Assembly (NCBI RefSeq): GCF_002994745.2
Contig: NC_037093.1
Span: forward strand, 67,351,510 to 67,415,509
DNA length: 64,000 nucleotides
Origin: Rosa chinensis
Taxonomy: Eukaryota > Streptophyta > Magnoliopsida > Rosales > Rosaceae
Direction: 5' to 3'
The notes beneath the pieces are model-generated. The model was not told where the DNA came from. It was given only the letters and a program-made list of their open reading frames with translations, and searched no databases. Each line of letters begins with the position of its first letter. The first letter of the stretch is position 1. Made by a program: the position numbers and the translations under genes. Of this stretch, positions 34,859 through 46,524 are shown one piece after another.

Positions 34859-35884
34859 GAAATGGGGCAAATCATGATTCATGTAAATGATGAAACGCAC
34901 TTTGATATTAGTCATTACATTTGATCGAGTCTAGGTCATCATTGTCTTCCTCCTCCATTCTTTAATATATTCGCATGCAATAGTGTGTGATTCTTTTGGA
35001 AAAACAATGCCTACATATTCATCATGAAACGGCCTCTTGCTCTTGATTATATATATATATATGGTTATCTATATGAATAAGTATATATATATATATATAT
35101 ATATGTTTCTTTTTAGCATAGCACTAGCTAGTGTGGATACCCCTACAGCACTACTTCTCTTCCGATTATGTAATGTTATTCGATACCAGATGCACTGTCT
35201 TTAACAAAACCGAAACCTCCACAGATTGGTTGTCAAACCATAACTTCAAATTTTGACACAAAAACACACATCTATAACCAATTAACCATCAATCCGACTT
35301 TTAATAACCAGTACTCCTTACACTCATTAATTAAGTGTACGAAAATTTCTAAGACTTATCGATGAACAAAAATAAGTTATAATAATGCAAATAAGAAGTA
35401 TCAAATACTTTTCTCATCGCATATACATTGTTATTAAATATGTTTAAAAGATACTCAATTACTGCAAACCAAAACACTTTTAAATATCCGTGGTTTAATA
35501 AGACGCAGCTGCAACCTCATTTTTATTTTTGCTAACTTAAGAATGAAGGGAGGATGGATTCATAATAGTATTCCTTAAAATTCATAGAGTGATAGATCCA
35601 TCTTTGTGTCCTCAATATTGAAAGAAGAAGCAGAACTGTAGGGATGTAGTAAGTTACTGGTTAGACGGCTCAACAATCCAACAACCATGAAGGACACCAA
35701 TGTGAATCAAATTTTGCATATGTCATTACCACATAGTCGTAATTCCACAACATCCCTAGGTCCTATATTGGAAACTCAACTTATAATCATCATTGCAAAC
35801 CCTTAATATAGGTCCCCTTCCGAATGCTTAAAGCTAGCCTTCTCAACCTCTCCAGCCCTCTCTCACTATGTGATTTCTACATCC
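34694..35884. other. Spacer with TA microsatellites
   Basis: (AT)n runs at about 34820-34855 and about 35085-35104. The last few hundred bases are the upstream region of the small gene at 35885. Nothing else supported. Confidence 0.55.
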
Positions 35885-36220
35885 ATGGCCGCCACTACCT
35901 CCTCCTCCAACAGCTCAAACTTCTTCAACTTCCGATCCAATACTACGCCAAAGGTCCGAGTCTCATCAAGCCACGGATGTCGTGGCAAGGTTGATGGGGT
36001 GGGGATGTGGCTCATCAACAGTGTCTCAGCTGCTTTCTTTGCTTCCTTGGAGCGATGCTCTTGCATCCGCATCGCTACCAACGACGATGCTGCTGACGAC
36101 TCCAACGACTTGCCGTTGATCTTTAACGACGGGAATCTTGAACGACATTATATCGGTGACACCGCCACTAGCCGGAGGAGAACGGCCGACAAAGGGAAGA
36201 AGGGTATTACTACAAGTTAA
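35885..36220 (+). CDS. Small conserved plant protein of unknown function
   Basis: A single-exon ORF of 111 aa starting [20 protein letters not shown]. The core [20 protein letters not shown], continuing [20 protein letters not shown], is a block I recognise from a land-plant family of short uncharacterised proteins (Arabidopsis At5g16110/At3g02555 type, from memory). The Ser-rich N-terminus is variable in that family and the basic C-terminus ([11 protein letters not shown]) could help nuclear location. No signal peptide is evident. The in-frame region upstream of 35885 lacks another ATG. Function unknown. Confidence 0.75.
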   Translation: MAATTSSSNSSNFFNFRSNTTPKVRVSSSHGCRGKVDGVGMWLINSVSAAFFASLERCSCIRIATNDDAADDSNDLPLIFNDGNLERHYIGDTATSRRRTADKGKKGITTS

Positions 36221-36741
36221 GCTATAAATATGCATGAGGTTTCTTGAAGTTGTTATGAAAGTTTGTTAATTCTTATGGTTTTGGAAGTTCGAAGAGGACT
36301 TAATCTCATGTTTATTGTTTTTCGATTAAGCGATATTGATATCAATGAATTGTACAAGTTTTACAGCTTTTTCTGAAGCAGCTATATCTATATGTTTTCT
36401 GGACTGAAATTAAGCGCTTGATTATGATCAGTGCTCTCAAATCTAGCTTGCAGCAACCATGAAACCATGATTTTCCATTTCCTACTGTAATATTTTTTTT
36501 ATTTATATAAAATTAATCGCAGAAAGAAATGTAGCAGCAATTTTGGAAAGTAAAAGTGGCAAACGCACTTTAGATATATTCAAAAATGCTTTTTCTACGT
36601 GCGTGATTAATCATGCTGTCATTTTGTTTCTAATCATGATCATGAACCGTGATGTTGTTTCATAGGCAAAAGTTCTTTTTACTTGTGTTTTCTCTTTGGT
36701 TTGCCTCAATTAGCACGGACAGTCAAAATGAAGGAATCCAA
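36221..36741. other. 3' region of the small gene and spacer
   Basis: No further gene or bounded element. Confidence 0.45.
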
Positions 36742-36800
36742 AGACAGATTTGCTCATATCGTCAAAAAAAAAGAAAAAAAAAAACAGACAGATTTGCTCA
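36742..36800 (+). mobile_element. Tail-only insertion with 15-bp target duplication
   Basis: AGACAGATTTGCTCA at 36742-36756 and 36786-36800 flanks 29 bp reading TATCGTC followed by A-rich tail. The 3' motif (ATCGTC-A) is close to the inverse of GATGAC seen in the T-first copies at 48757 and 56360. Confidence 0.7.
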
Positions 36801-36840
36801 ACACCTTCTGTATAAACTTTTTTTTTAAAATTTTTTTTTA

Positions 36841-36851
36841 AAATATAAAAG

Positions 36852-36885
<34 letters not shown>

Positions 36886-36984
36886 CCCACCCCACTCCCA
36901 CCCTTGATGGGGCTCGAACTCATGACCTCTTATATATGAGACTAAAGCCTTACCACCCCACCAAACATTAAATATAAAAGTCTT
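36841..36984 (-). mobile_element. tRNA-derived SINE with 15-bp target duplication
   Basis: AAATATAAAAGTCTT flanks at 36841-36855 and 36970-36984. On the minus strand the element starts near GGTGGGGTGGTAAGGC (A box), has GAGTTCGAGCCCC (B box, 36908-36920), and ends in an A/T-rich tail. Length is 114 bp, so it is a short, possibly internally deleted SINE. Confidence 0.85.
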
Positions 36985-37289
36985 GAATTCACTCAAACAC
37001 AACCATAGTTTTATTGCGACCCGCTTAAAAAAAAAATAATTAGGCCAAGACTCAAACATTTCTTCTCTCTATCTCATTGTCATTTTATAAGATCTATATG
37101 CTGTAAACTATGGCTAATAAAGAGATAAGTATTAGAAAGAAAAAGAGACATATAAATCCAATCAGATTATTGTCAATGGTGGAAGGTCACGTCTAACAAC
37201 ATCATTAGTGTCGCTTATTGTTAAAATGGATCGTCTACTTTGTACTCTTCTTTTTAGGCGCCACCAACCAAACAAAAGATTAAGCCATC

Positions 37290-37335
37290 GAGTAAAATCC
37301 TATCTCTTCTAAAGAAAAAGAGTAAAATCCTATCT
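37290..37335 (+). mobile_element. Tail-only insertion, 14 bp, with 16-bp target duplication
   Basis: GAGTAAAATCCTATCT at 37290-37305 and 37320-37335 flanks only CTTCTAAAGAAAAA. The duplication is perfect. Confidence 0.65.
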
Positions 37336-37599
37336 ATTCAATCCTAGTATTTTTTGGCACTGCCCCAATCCCCAAGTGAACCAAATTATATATTTGTTTG
37401 CTTCACCCTTTCTATACAGAGTGCTTCCTCATAAAATTGGCATTCTTAGTCTTTGATCATATAAATAAATTAGCTACCTAATTTACAAGGTTAGTAGGAT
37501 TAGATGGAAATCCAAATTGTGGAATGATGATAATAAAAAAATTTATTTTTATTACATGACATATCATAACACCAAGTTCCAAAAGAAACTAAAAACAGT

Positions 37600-37835
37600 T
37601 GGGCCTTCAACACGTTATATGCGAAAAAAAGGTATACTTCAAATGTAACCAAAAAAGAAAAAAAAAATTAACAATTGGGCCTGTGCATCTGAAAAGAAAC
37701 AAAAACCTAATCCGGCCTTCCACACATCATGGGCTCAAAGAATTAGAATCCAATGTCAAAAATTGGGCCTGTCAAGATGAAGACCCAAAAGAAACAAAAA
37801 AAAATTGGGCCTCAAACACGTCATCGGCCCAATAA
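37600..37835 (+). promoter_or_regulatory. Cluster of TGGGCC / GGCCCA motifs upstream of tRNA-Asp and CW7
   Basis: TTGGGCC occurs four times with one GGCCCA and one TGGGCT in about 230 bp, partly as loose repeats of AATTGGGCCT. These are Site II-type elements found in promoters of widely expressed plant genes. They lie about 400-600 bp before the CW7 start, and the tRNA gene intervenes. Confidence 0.45.
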
Positions 37836-37866
37836 AAAGCTGAATCAAAATGTTAAAATATAAAAT

Positions 37867-37938
37867 CGCCGTTGCCGGGGATCGAACCCGGGTCACCCGC
37901 GTGACAGGCGGGAATACTTACCACTATACTACAACGAC
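37867..37938 (-). tRNA. tRNA-Asp (anticodon GTC)
   Basis: The minus strand gives a 72-nt tRNA starting GTCGTTGTAGTATAGTGGT and ending in CCCCGGCAACGGC plus discriminator G. The acceptor stem GTCGTTG pairs with CAACGGC (one G-T). The anticodon GTC is at 37903-37905 in loop CTGTCAC, flanked by a CCCGC/GCGGG stem. The T loop is GGGTTCGATCCC. A box and B box are canonical, there is no intron, and no CCA is encoded, all as in nuclear eukaryotic genes. Confidence 0.97.
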
Positions 37939-38225
37939 CTTGTTGATGAATGGCTATAATAATATATATTTAAATATGTTATTTGACCAAAACCGAAAGC
38001 CTTGAACGAACCTCTCCCGGTGTGACACACCGTTGCTCCTAGATGGAACACAACAGTAATTGTGTTACAGAGCCGCAGATCGCCGAGTAAACCACTCTCA
38101 CTTGCCGTCTGAGACCTCATCCCCTTCTATATTCTAACCCTAACTCTCTCTCTCTTTCCGCTTCTATTTCTCACATCGTTTACAAACAGAGAGAAACTGA
38201 CTGCTCTAAACGGAAATGCTCCGAG

Positions 38226-41200
38226 ATGGTGAAGAAACCCCCTCCAGGTACGTACCGACTCCACTGTTCGCTTCTCACAAATTCTTCAATTCCAATCCAA
38301 TGCGGCGTCGTTTCGGTCTCGCGCAGATACGAGCTGCTCAGCATGGTGAAGAAGCACTCGAGCTTGTTGGGGAAGACAGTCGTCGTCGACGCCGACGACG
38401 CCTCCGATGTCGAAATGGACCCCCGCTTCTGGCACGACGTCCTGGATTTGTACTTCGTTCGCGGCAAAGACTCCCGCGGTCGCCAGGACGATGATCTCGT
38501 CTTCTTCGTCAGAAAATTGGTGCTGCTTCTCTCAACTTTTTACTCTTCAAATTTTTTTTTACTTCGTTTCGGTAATTTTGAGTCCTTGCATTGTTTTGCA
38601 GAGCTCGCAGGGCTTCAACGACGACGTTCCTCCTTACTTTGTACGCAGGTGGGCACCTAAGGTATAAGTAGTTTCCAAATGGCTTTGGTTCTGTGTGTGT
38701 GTGTTATCGATTTTCGAAAGCTTTTGGTAATGGAAGCTAACTGGAGTTAGTTTTCTTTGAACCAGTTGGATAACTTGATAGGTGAAAAATCGGTAGAGGT
38801 GGATTGGAGGCGCTCCTTTCACTTGAATTTGATTGCTCACACTACATTTACTGTAACAGTGGCTATTTGCAGGTAACTTTGTGTGAGTAATGAATTTTAT
38901 TGTATTTTGGTCCTCTAAGTTGAACACATTACGTTCACTAGTGTATATTTGTTTGTCTAACCGTGGTTTGATAATGTTCATGTGTAAATCATGCGCGTTC
39001 GTGTAGAAAACAATGTACAAACTCTACTTTTGGAAATGCAATTTTAATTGGCTACTGGAGAAGTATGAGTGTGTTGTCATTTGAATGATAGAGATAACAT
39101 AGTTCAATTGTTCAGTGAATATGATTCCGTTCTTACAGTATTGTCATGTTACTTTCTTTCACTGATTGTGGTTCTCTGGATTAACTTTTCTTGACTCCAG
39201 TTTGGCTATCCTAAAATCTTAGAATAAGTGACTTTAATAGGCGTATTTGTAGAAATTCTAGTGGAATATTCATATATCATTTGTTTTTCACCAGAGCTAA
39301 GCAATGGTAGAAGTTAAAATAAGTGTTGGTTTTTAGTCATCAGGACCTTCGGAATCATCAAGCTGATCAAGATAAACCATTATCTCCAATATACAAGGTT
39401 TGCACACATGTCTTACTCAATCTTCTTTTCCTGGTATTTTTTTTTTATGGAAATATTGCGACATGCTGCAACCAAATTATGGTTTTTATGAAGAAGAGAA
39501 AGGACAGGATGTGTTTCCCATGAAGTAGGACTTCAGGACCCTTCTCATGCAAACCAGATTTCTGCTGCAGCAAAAACTCAATTGAAAGAAACCAAGTCCT
39601 TATTTTTTCTTCATAAATAACATAATCTGGTTCTTCAGAAGCACAAAGCGTGTAATTCAATGTAGGATTTTAGAATTCCCTTCATGGAAATCTCAACAGG
39701 TAGTAAAGACTGTTTATGCATCTCCCAGCCGTGTCAACTTTCATTTGGACTCGCAAAAGGCAAGTTTAGTTACTTTCTGATTAATGTTATATCACTGAGC
39801 CATGCATAATTTTCCACTTCATTCTCACACTATCGCTGACATTTATAAAGGAAGTGGAGACGACGCCTGCTTATCCAGATATTTGTTTTGCTGTTGATGA
39901 CTTTGACTCCACTTTTGATGCTGTGGTAAGAAGCTTCTTCTATTGTATGTGTTGTGGGCATGGGATCATTTAGACTTGTGATGTCAACAGTTACTGATCT
40001 TATAATGTCATTACCACTCTGAATTGGTATTATGTCATATTCTTCAATCGTGCTTCTTCTGGTCACTTTGCTGTTATCAATCAATTTGGAGAACCTGCCT
40101 GTTTAATGACTTATTTCTTTTGCTTCTGTATATCTTATATCTGTCGGAAACTCAGAATGTTAACACCTGTTAATGTTTTAGTTGTTTGGCATTGCGACAT
40201 ATCTGAAATGTATGCTGCAAGAAGTAATTCTGTTTCTAATTTTTCAGGTATTGACTGATTCAGACCATTGCTATTGTGTAATACTCAATGCACATGATGG
40301 GGCAGCATTTCCTAAGGCAAAGGATCCTGATGATTGCAGTTCTAGTGATAGTTCCTCTTTGAAGGTTGACACTAGTTCTGCAAAGGCAAAAAGTTCCAAG
40401 GTTCTTGTCTAATTTATGTTCACACACCAGAATTAATATTAGAGATTAGATTGGTCAATGCGACACACATTCAGTTAGTTGAAGGACTACTCTTTAGACA
40501 TTCTGATTTTCTGGTGGCTATGATTGCAGCTGACTCTTTTTTCGGGATTTGTCAGCTATCAAATGGTACGAGATGCATACGATGGTATGTTTTCCTCAGT
40601 TAATTTGATGTTATTATTTGCATTTGGCTCGCACTACCTATCACTTGAGATGATCTTTTTTTTGTTCATTGTACCAGTAATTAAAGTTTCTTTTTTGCCT
40701 ACAACTGTTGGATGACTTCTTATTCATTGCTTTAAGCTGTATGGTCTTATAAGTTGTTTTAAACTTTTACTTGTTATGCAGATAATTTTCAGATGCGTGT
40801 TAACTTTAACTGAGATGTGTGGAAGTGTTTATGAACTCACTCTTCTGTTGTTTCATTTGCCGATCCTTTGATAAAGTATTCTGATATTCTAAATAATCAA
40901 TTTAAGACATGGGTTCCACCTGAATAACCGCTGTTTAGCTTGAACATTTATTATAAGTATGTTTGGATTCATCATTATTATCACGTTGCATCTTGCCCCA
41001 ATTTATTGGGTGGAAGCGAGTTGCTCTTTCACTCATCTCTCTCATTCACACATATACAGCCGGCAAGTCTCGTTTTGGGAACCTTTTATCACTTGCTCAT
41101 TCCCCTGGCAAACAAGACAAACTGTACATGAAAGGTCCTGGAGGCCGCGGGGAAGTTGAAGTGGCTGTTTCTGGTGTTGTAGGTATGACATATACTGATG

Positions 41201-42188
41201 GCATAGAAACTATTCTAATGTATTTCTTGTTGTTTGTGTTCCACATGAAATGCAACTGTAGAACACTAATTTTTTTTAACTTTCACAAAAATTGTAAGAT
41301 TTCTTCATTATTTTTATGAATTAACTATTCATATAGTTCACCTGCTTTAATCAACAAAAAAAATTGGAATTAACTATTCATATGTCTTCTAACTGAAAGC
41401 TTTCCAAGTAGTTACATATTTCAAAGGTCTAAAAGAAAATTATAAGTGACAGATTAGGATTAGAAGCTGCATTAATTTTCACTTCTGTGGCGGTTGAAAA
41501 TTGAATCTGGTTTTATGACTCCTTGTTTTGTGACAAGTTGATTAAGTAAATAGTTCATCAAATAATACAAACACTGATGTCAAATGCTGAAAGTTTATTT
41601 TATATTATCAGATCAGAGCCAGCAAGATACAGGTCCTTTTTCACCTGTTACATCCAACAGAGGATTCGGAATTGGCTTTATGGTTCGTAAAGCAGCTTCC
41701 GTTGCATCTGTGGCGGCAAAGAATGCCTATGCGGCTGCTGCTTCTAGCCATAGTTTTGACGAGGAGATGATCCCTCTCAAATGTTGCTTGATGTCCATTT
41801 CATTACCGTGGGAACACATAGCATATGATCTTCTTTTTAAGGTGAGTTTATTTCCAGTTTCTAACCAATGAAAATGATGGAGTTTTGGTAATTAATTATT
41901 CCTGGTTGGGAAACTTTTTACTCTGATTAATCATTAATACAGCTCTTGCTCTCATTTTCTTTCTTCATTCTTTTGGTAATGAACAAAATACAATCATGCA
42001 AACTAGATTCTAAACCTTTTGTTAGACCCTGAAGTTTTGTGTATTACTTATGGTATAGACTTACTTAGTTGATCACTGGCATTTACTAGAAAACAGGTTA
42101 GTTGATTACTCTCTACTGTGCTTCTGAAGAGTACTAAAATTTAATTCTGGTTTATGAAATTCAGGGCACTCCTCCTGTGAACTTGTAA
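38226..42188 (+). CDS. CW7: CW7-like conserved plant protein, 12 exons
   Basis: Exons: 38226-38251, 38327-38519, 38602-38661, 38766-38872, 39337-39397, 39700-39759, 39851-39925, 40248-40400, 40530-40584, 41060-41182, 41612-41841, 42165-42188; 388 aa. All phases agree. The first intron is only 75 nt, and reading through it also stays open. Intron 6 (39760-39850) has a GC donor (AAG|GCAAGT). The protein contains SDVEMDPRFWHDVLDLYFVR, DDLVFFVRKL, RSFHLNLIAHTTFTVTVAIC, AYPDICFAVDDFDSTFDAVV and LMSISLPWEHIAYDLLFKGT. I know no domain with assigned activity. Identification as CW7 rests on its position between CF9-like and bZIP/kinesin genes as in Arabidopsis At1g59510-59540, so the name is an inference. 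Confidence 0.8.
41318..41383 (+). mobile_element. 32-bp LINE-tail-like insertion in CW7 intron 10, 17-bp duplication
   Basis: GAATTAACTATTCATAT at 41318-41334 and 41367-41383 flanks 32 bp ending in AATCAACAAAAAAAATTG. It lies inside the intron 41183-41611, so it does not touch coding sequence. Confidence 0.7.
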
Positions 42189-43686
42189 GCAGCATCTTAT
42201 GTACATTCTCATTGGCAATGAATATTGGAAATGATAATGCACCCCCAAGAGGAAAACATGAGACGAGTGGAGATGTTCACCCGCCTGTGATAAATGTAAA
42301 GATTGGAATTCAGTTGCATATGGGAGCACATGTGCTACTCTGGGCTAAGGGCCGTTGTAAAATGTGTTGTAGACTTTTTTTCTGTTTCATACATACAAAA
42401 CAAAGCAACATGTTACTTTAATTCCAGGTTCAGGGAACACTAGAGTTCTACATTTGTATATTGGTGAGTGGAAGCACTTTGTATTACCCTGTTATGTTAC
42501 TCGTAGGCTCAAAGCTAGTGATTCTGGTACGCTATCTGATTTTTTAGCGTAAATGGAAGGCAAATCCAGACCACTAAACAGAAAATGTTCTCTTTCTATC
42601 TGAAGTGTGGATGATGTTACCTTCATTTCCTATTGGAACTTCTTCATTTTCTACTATTTAAAAGAAATGCGTCATGGGCTGGTCGGTTTCAGCTTACACT
42701 ACCGATTTGTCGTCCGCCATCACTATACCAAATTACCAATTCATTAATGTTGAATCGAATGAAACATGGTGCCGATCATGTTGAGCATGTTGCAGTTGGT
42801 ATCTAGAGCAAGAAGACGACTAGCAAAGCGGTTGCAGGCCATAAATTAAACACAGAGGACTTAAAGTTGGTGGCATCATCCTTTTCAAAACTTTGCTGCA
42901 CATGAAGCTTACTTTTGAATTTTGAGGCAGAGACTGAAAGGGCGACACGAAACACTTTAATTCCTAAATGGGCTGGACATCAGAACATGTGCATGTTATT
43001 CTAATATTCTTCACTAATAATTTGTTTTGGATTTACTTATGAGCCAAGCCTTTAATAAACTTCCAACTAAGAAAACTACCAAAAAAACCGTCCACGAATA
43101 TTCCTCCACAAAATCTATATTTGTATGTCGACTGTTTTATTAAGATGCCATGTAAGCTGGGAACAAAAGAACAATGCGACAAACGAGGTATAGTTATATG
43201 GTTTACTGATGCATCTCAGATAGGATAAGTTTCGATTAATTTATGTTTAGGATATAGACGCCTAGACGGTGATGGATTGAAAGAATCTTCTTGTTGGCGA
43301 GATGAAGAAGCAGTATAACTACTAGGAGGATAATTTCAAGAAAGTTCGTGTTTAGGCTTTACGCAAATAACGGAATGGTAGATTTTAATAATTTTTTTCA
43401 CATACGGAATAAATAAACACATTATCATGTATATTGTTATAAACTAAAGAATAAGAGAGAGATAGAAGAGAGAAACAGAATATGGATGAGGTAAATGTGT
43501 ATGTTTCCATTCTCATTAGACCCCTTTACATAGGAGTATGCTTTACATCATAAAGACATAACTAATGAGTATTTACAGTGGACAGCAATATATATATAAT
43601 ATTTACAACACATTTATTTAACGATTGTTCAAATAAATTATCTTCTCATTGTAAACTACTCAATATTTTTTAATTTAACTAACACA
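42189..43686. other. 3' region of CW7 and spacer
   Basis: AT-rich with scattered short ORFs. No element with defined ends or gene found. Confidence 0.5.
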
Positions 43687-43938
43687 ATTTTTTGCCGGCC
43701 TTTCTAAATGTACCCAGCAAATATCTATGTAAATCCAGCAAATCAATTTTGCATGAAGAGACAGTTATATCCTCATAAAAAATGACATTAAAAGTCATGG
43801 TAAATTTAGATAATAACAAAAGAAACCATAAAGTTTGAAACTCTTTTTCCTATATGTACCCAGCAATTCATTGTGTTCGCCTTGTTACGTTGTTTTTTCC
43901 AGCAAAAGCTTGAACCCAAGTTTCACTTTTCATTATAG

Positions 43939-44256
43939 TTGCTTCATCTTAGGTTTAATACACATGACATTGACAAAGTTGTCCCTCGACATGTAATTCT
44001 CGCTTCGCCTGCAAATGATATTGTAGAGTGTTTCAGGCATCACAACAATGGTCCCTCGGTAAAACTCTCGTTACCACCACATCTATACAGGGAGAGTACT
44101 AATTGTATAGGATTGGCTAGATGTGCATACTTTTCAGTCTTCGACCATTCAACTGCGAACCTTATCCTGACATTCTTCCGTACCTTAAATGTTATTTGGA
44201 AACTAATACAGGCAGTATGGACCTTTTCCATTCCTACACCCATGATTTCCAACTAA
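43939..44256 (+). pseudogene. Captured C-JID (post-LRR) fragment of a TNL resistance gene
   Basis: The plus frame reads ...PANDIVECFRHHNNGPSVKL then SLPPHLYRESTNCIGLARCA then YFSVFDHS. This matches the pattern of the TNL post-LRR domain: a PGSEIPEWF-like start, a (S)SV.I.LPP strand and a .GFALCA.F strand. It has no LRR before it and ends in a stop soon after. It lies inside the Pack-MULE, so it is a captured piece rather than a gene. Confidence 0.65.
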
Positions 44257-44470
44257 TTATAAACTATTTAGTTATTTGTTGGTGAACACATGAATGATTT
44301 GGACTCTTTTAGTCCTATCTATGATAATTTGCATTCATAATTCATAAAGGTACCAAAAGTAACCAAAAATATTTTCTTTCCAACCCTATAAATTAATGAC
44401 CACCAACGAAGAATTCAAATGGTTGCATCTAGAATGATTCATATGGGTTTCTTACATACCACGAAGGTCG

Positions 44471-44713
44471 TTGATTTTGGATCATCGAATGAGTGCATCG
44501 ACCTACAGGCTTCAATTGGAAGTGATTGCCCAGTGGGTGCTCAAGTGTGGGCTTCCCCTTCTATACGAACATGATGAGCAAGAATTTGAGAAGACCATTA
44601 TGCATTGCAGGACCTCGTTGTCTGATCATCTAGGAAATTTACAAAGTTTGGTATTCTTCATCTCAAAACCAGAAAGTCTTTGGGTGTTTGATATTCTTCG
44701 TCAATGTGAATGA
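44471..44713 (+). pseudogene. Captured C-terminal TNL fragment
   Basis: The frame contains VLKCGLPLLYEHDEQEFEKTI, matching the usual end of TNL proteins (KKCGV.L.YE.D.EEFEQTI). It is separated from the C-JID piece by stops and frame changes, consistent with decay or with intron sequence captured together. Confidence 0.6.
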
Positions 44714-45016
44714 GTTTTGCTAGGTATAATTAAAGAAAATGGTATTATAGAAAAAATTGCCGAGTGTAGTTAGAGATTTTATAAAGTTATCAGGTGTAAA
44801 AAGTTTGCTGGGTGTATTTAGATATTTGCTTGGTACATTTAGAAATACCATTTTTTGCTGAGCATTTTATTCGAGCAAATCAGAAAAAATATGATCAAAT
44901 ATATAAACTCATCATACACATCAAGTATTAGTAGACTTAACATAATTCCAACTCAAATTTTTTCATTATGTTTTCAGCTGCGTACTCCACACGACTTCGG
45001 GTCATCGGCGTAGTCC

Positions 45017-45061
45017 ATTAACTTTTTTTTTTTTTTTGAAGAGAACAGTCTATTAACTTTT
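45017..45061 (-). mobile_element. Tail-only insertion, T-first, 10-bp duplication
   Basis: ATTAACTTTT at 45017-45026 and 45052-45061 flanks a T run followed by GAAGAGAACAGTCT. On the minus strand this is a short LINE end plus poly(A). Confidence 0.5.
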
Positions 45062-45498
45062 CCTTTCTTACTAGATCAACTGTTTATAAACTTTAGCGTT
45101 TCAGATAATTGTTGTTTATACAATTTTGTTTGATTCTTCGTGATTAAGCTAAGCTAATCCCACTGTGGTTGCCCACCTGAGGGCTACCTGAGCAAAGCAG
45201 CCAAAAAAAAAAATCGAGGATCCCACCACAAACCTTTGCAAAAAAGTTGCACGTAATGCACTACACCAACCAAAATCATGATTATAAAACTAATTAACCA
45301 TCATTATGTCACTATTATTTTTCGGAAGTGGGTGCTTAGGGTTACTTTTCGTGGACAATTTCACCCTCCCAATTCCCAAAACTTTTGCTCCGGTAGACCC
45401 CACGTGTCTCATCCCCTTCCACGATAAATACTCGTGCCCTCCACTTCGTTCCTTCCCTTTTCTCCTTCTTCCCTCCTCCACCATTTTCACTTGTGATC

Positions 45499-45972
45499 AT
45501 GTTTACTTCAGCGGCTATGTTCTTCAACGGTGCCGAGGAAGCGGTCGAGTTCCAATGCCCAGTCCAAGAGACCGGGCTCACGGCTACAATAGAGGAGCTC
45601 ATGTCCCTGCTGCAAGAAGGAAACTCAAACTCGAACTCGGGGAGTCCAAACTCCGGTTCCGAGGGCTCGAACGGCCGGGGGGTCTACTCGCTGGATGAGA
45701 GAAAGCGGAGGCGCATGACTTCGAACCGGGAGTCGGCCAGGCGGTCCAGGTGGAGGAAGAAGAGGCATTTGGAGGACTTGACGGAGGAGGCGAACCGTTT
45801 GAAAATGGAGAACCGGGAGCTGAAGAACAGGTTGGGCTTGGTTGCTCAGAAGTGTTACGTAACATGGAGAGAAAATGAGAGGTTGGAATCCGAATCCCTA
45901 GCTCTGTGGGCTAGACTTTCGGATCTGAACCAGGTTTTAGTTGCCATGCAGACGATGCGGTCACAATATTAA
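45499..45972 (+). CDS. bZIP transcription factor (bZIP4-like, group S)
   Basis: A single-exon ORF of 157 aa starting MFTSAAMFFNGAEEAVEFQC. The basic region is about residues 67-90 (DERKRRRMTSNRESARRSRW, then RKKRH) with the invariant N77-x7-R85. Heptad positions Leu94, Leu101, Leu108 and Val115 begin the zipper. Small, intronless genes with this layout are typical of group S bZIPs, which bind ACGT-core promoters as heterodimers. I see no sucrose-control upstream peptide of the bZIP11 type. Its place between CW7-like and the kinesin matches At1g59530 (bZIP4). A GTG at 45493 in the same frame is not a likely start. The upstream sequence CACGATAAATACTC near 45420 may serve as TATA box. Confidence 0.88.
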   Translation: MFTSAAMFFNGAEEAVEFQCPVQETGLTATIEELMSLLQEGNSNSNSGSPNSGSEGSNGRGVYSLDERKRRRMTSNRESARRSRWRKKRHLEDLTEEANRLKMENRELKNRLGLVAQKCYVTWRENERLESESLALWARLSDLNQVLVAMQTMRSQY

Positions 45973-46524
45973 ACAATATATATGATCTAAAAGTCTAAAA
46001 TGGCAACTAAAATTAACGAAACGAGGATCAATTAGAGCAGCCTCTCGTGCATTAATTTCAGTAGCCAGACCAAAATTACAGACTTGGTTAATTAGTGGGG
46101 TACATTTGGCTGCTCTAGCTAGTTAATCATATGGCATATAATCTAGGGTTTAAAGTTCATCTGCTAGCTATAGCTAGTTTCATGAACTTGGGGGAGAGTT
46201 AACTACCTGGCCGGGAAGGCTGTGTTTGATGTGCTTACTCGTGTAAATATTTTTCTTGGAGGAATAATAATGTAGTGGAAATGAGTGATTTAGTTTTTCC
46301 TTTTTACTATTTAATTACCATCGTCATCATCATCGATCAGCAAACTCTCGATCTCTCTCAAATTATATTTTAGCTAGAAAGGTTTTGCTGCAGCATGTTT
46401 GTTTCACGTTGTTGGTCTGTGTAAAGATTCGAGCGTCAGCAGCTAATTAACTGGCTTTTTGGTCGTGCATGCTGAACAAGTACCGCTTTTTTCAATTAAA
46501 TACATGAAACTTTTAAATTTCAAT

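Larger units (their letters stand above)
43687..44858. mobile_element. Pack-MULE carrying resistance-gene fragments
   Basis: ATTTTTTGC flanks at 43687-43695 and 44850-44858, a 9-bp duplication. The ends are inverted repeats of at least 45 bp: TTTCTAAATGTACCCAGCAA then ATATC at the left and the inverse of the nearly identical TTTCTAAATGTACCAAGCAA at the right, both continuing to CCAGCAAA. Further copies of ACCCAGCAA lie inside. No transposase is present. The middle carries two coding fragments from the C-terminus of a TIR-NBS-LRR protein, listed separately. Confidence 0.85.

Noticed and set aside
34820..35104. TA-rich runs as promoter TATA elements
   Set aside because: They are long dinucleotide repeats with no gene start at the right distance.
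45306..45698. 130-codon plus-strand ORF overlapping the bZIP start
   Set aside because: It is the shadow of the bZIP coding sequence in another frame, and its 5' half lies in the promoter.
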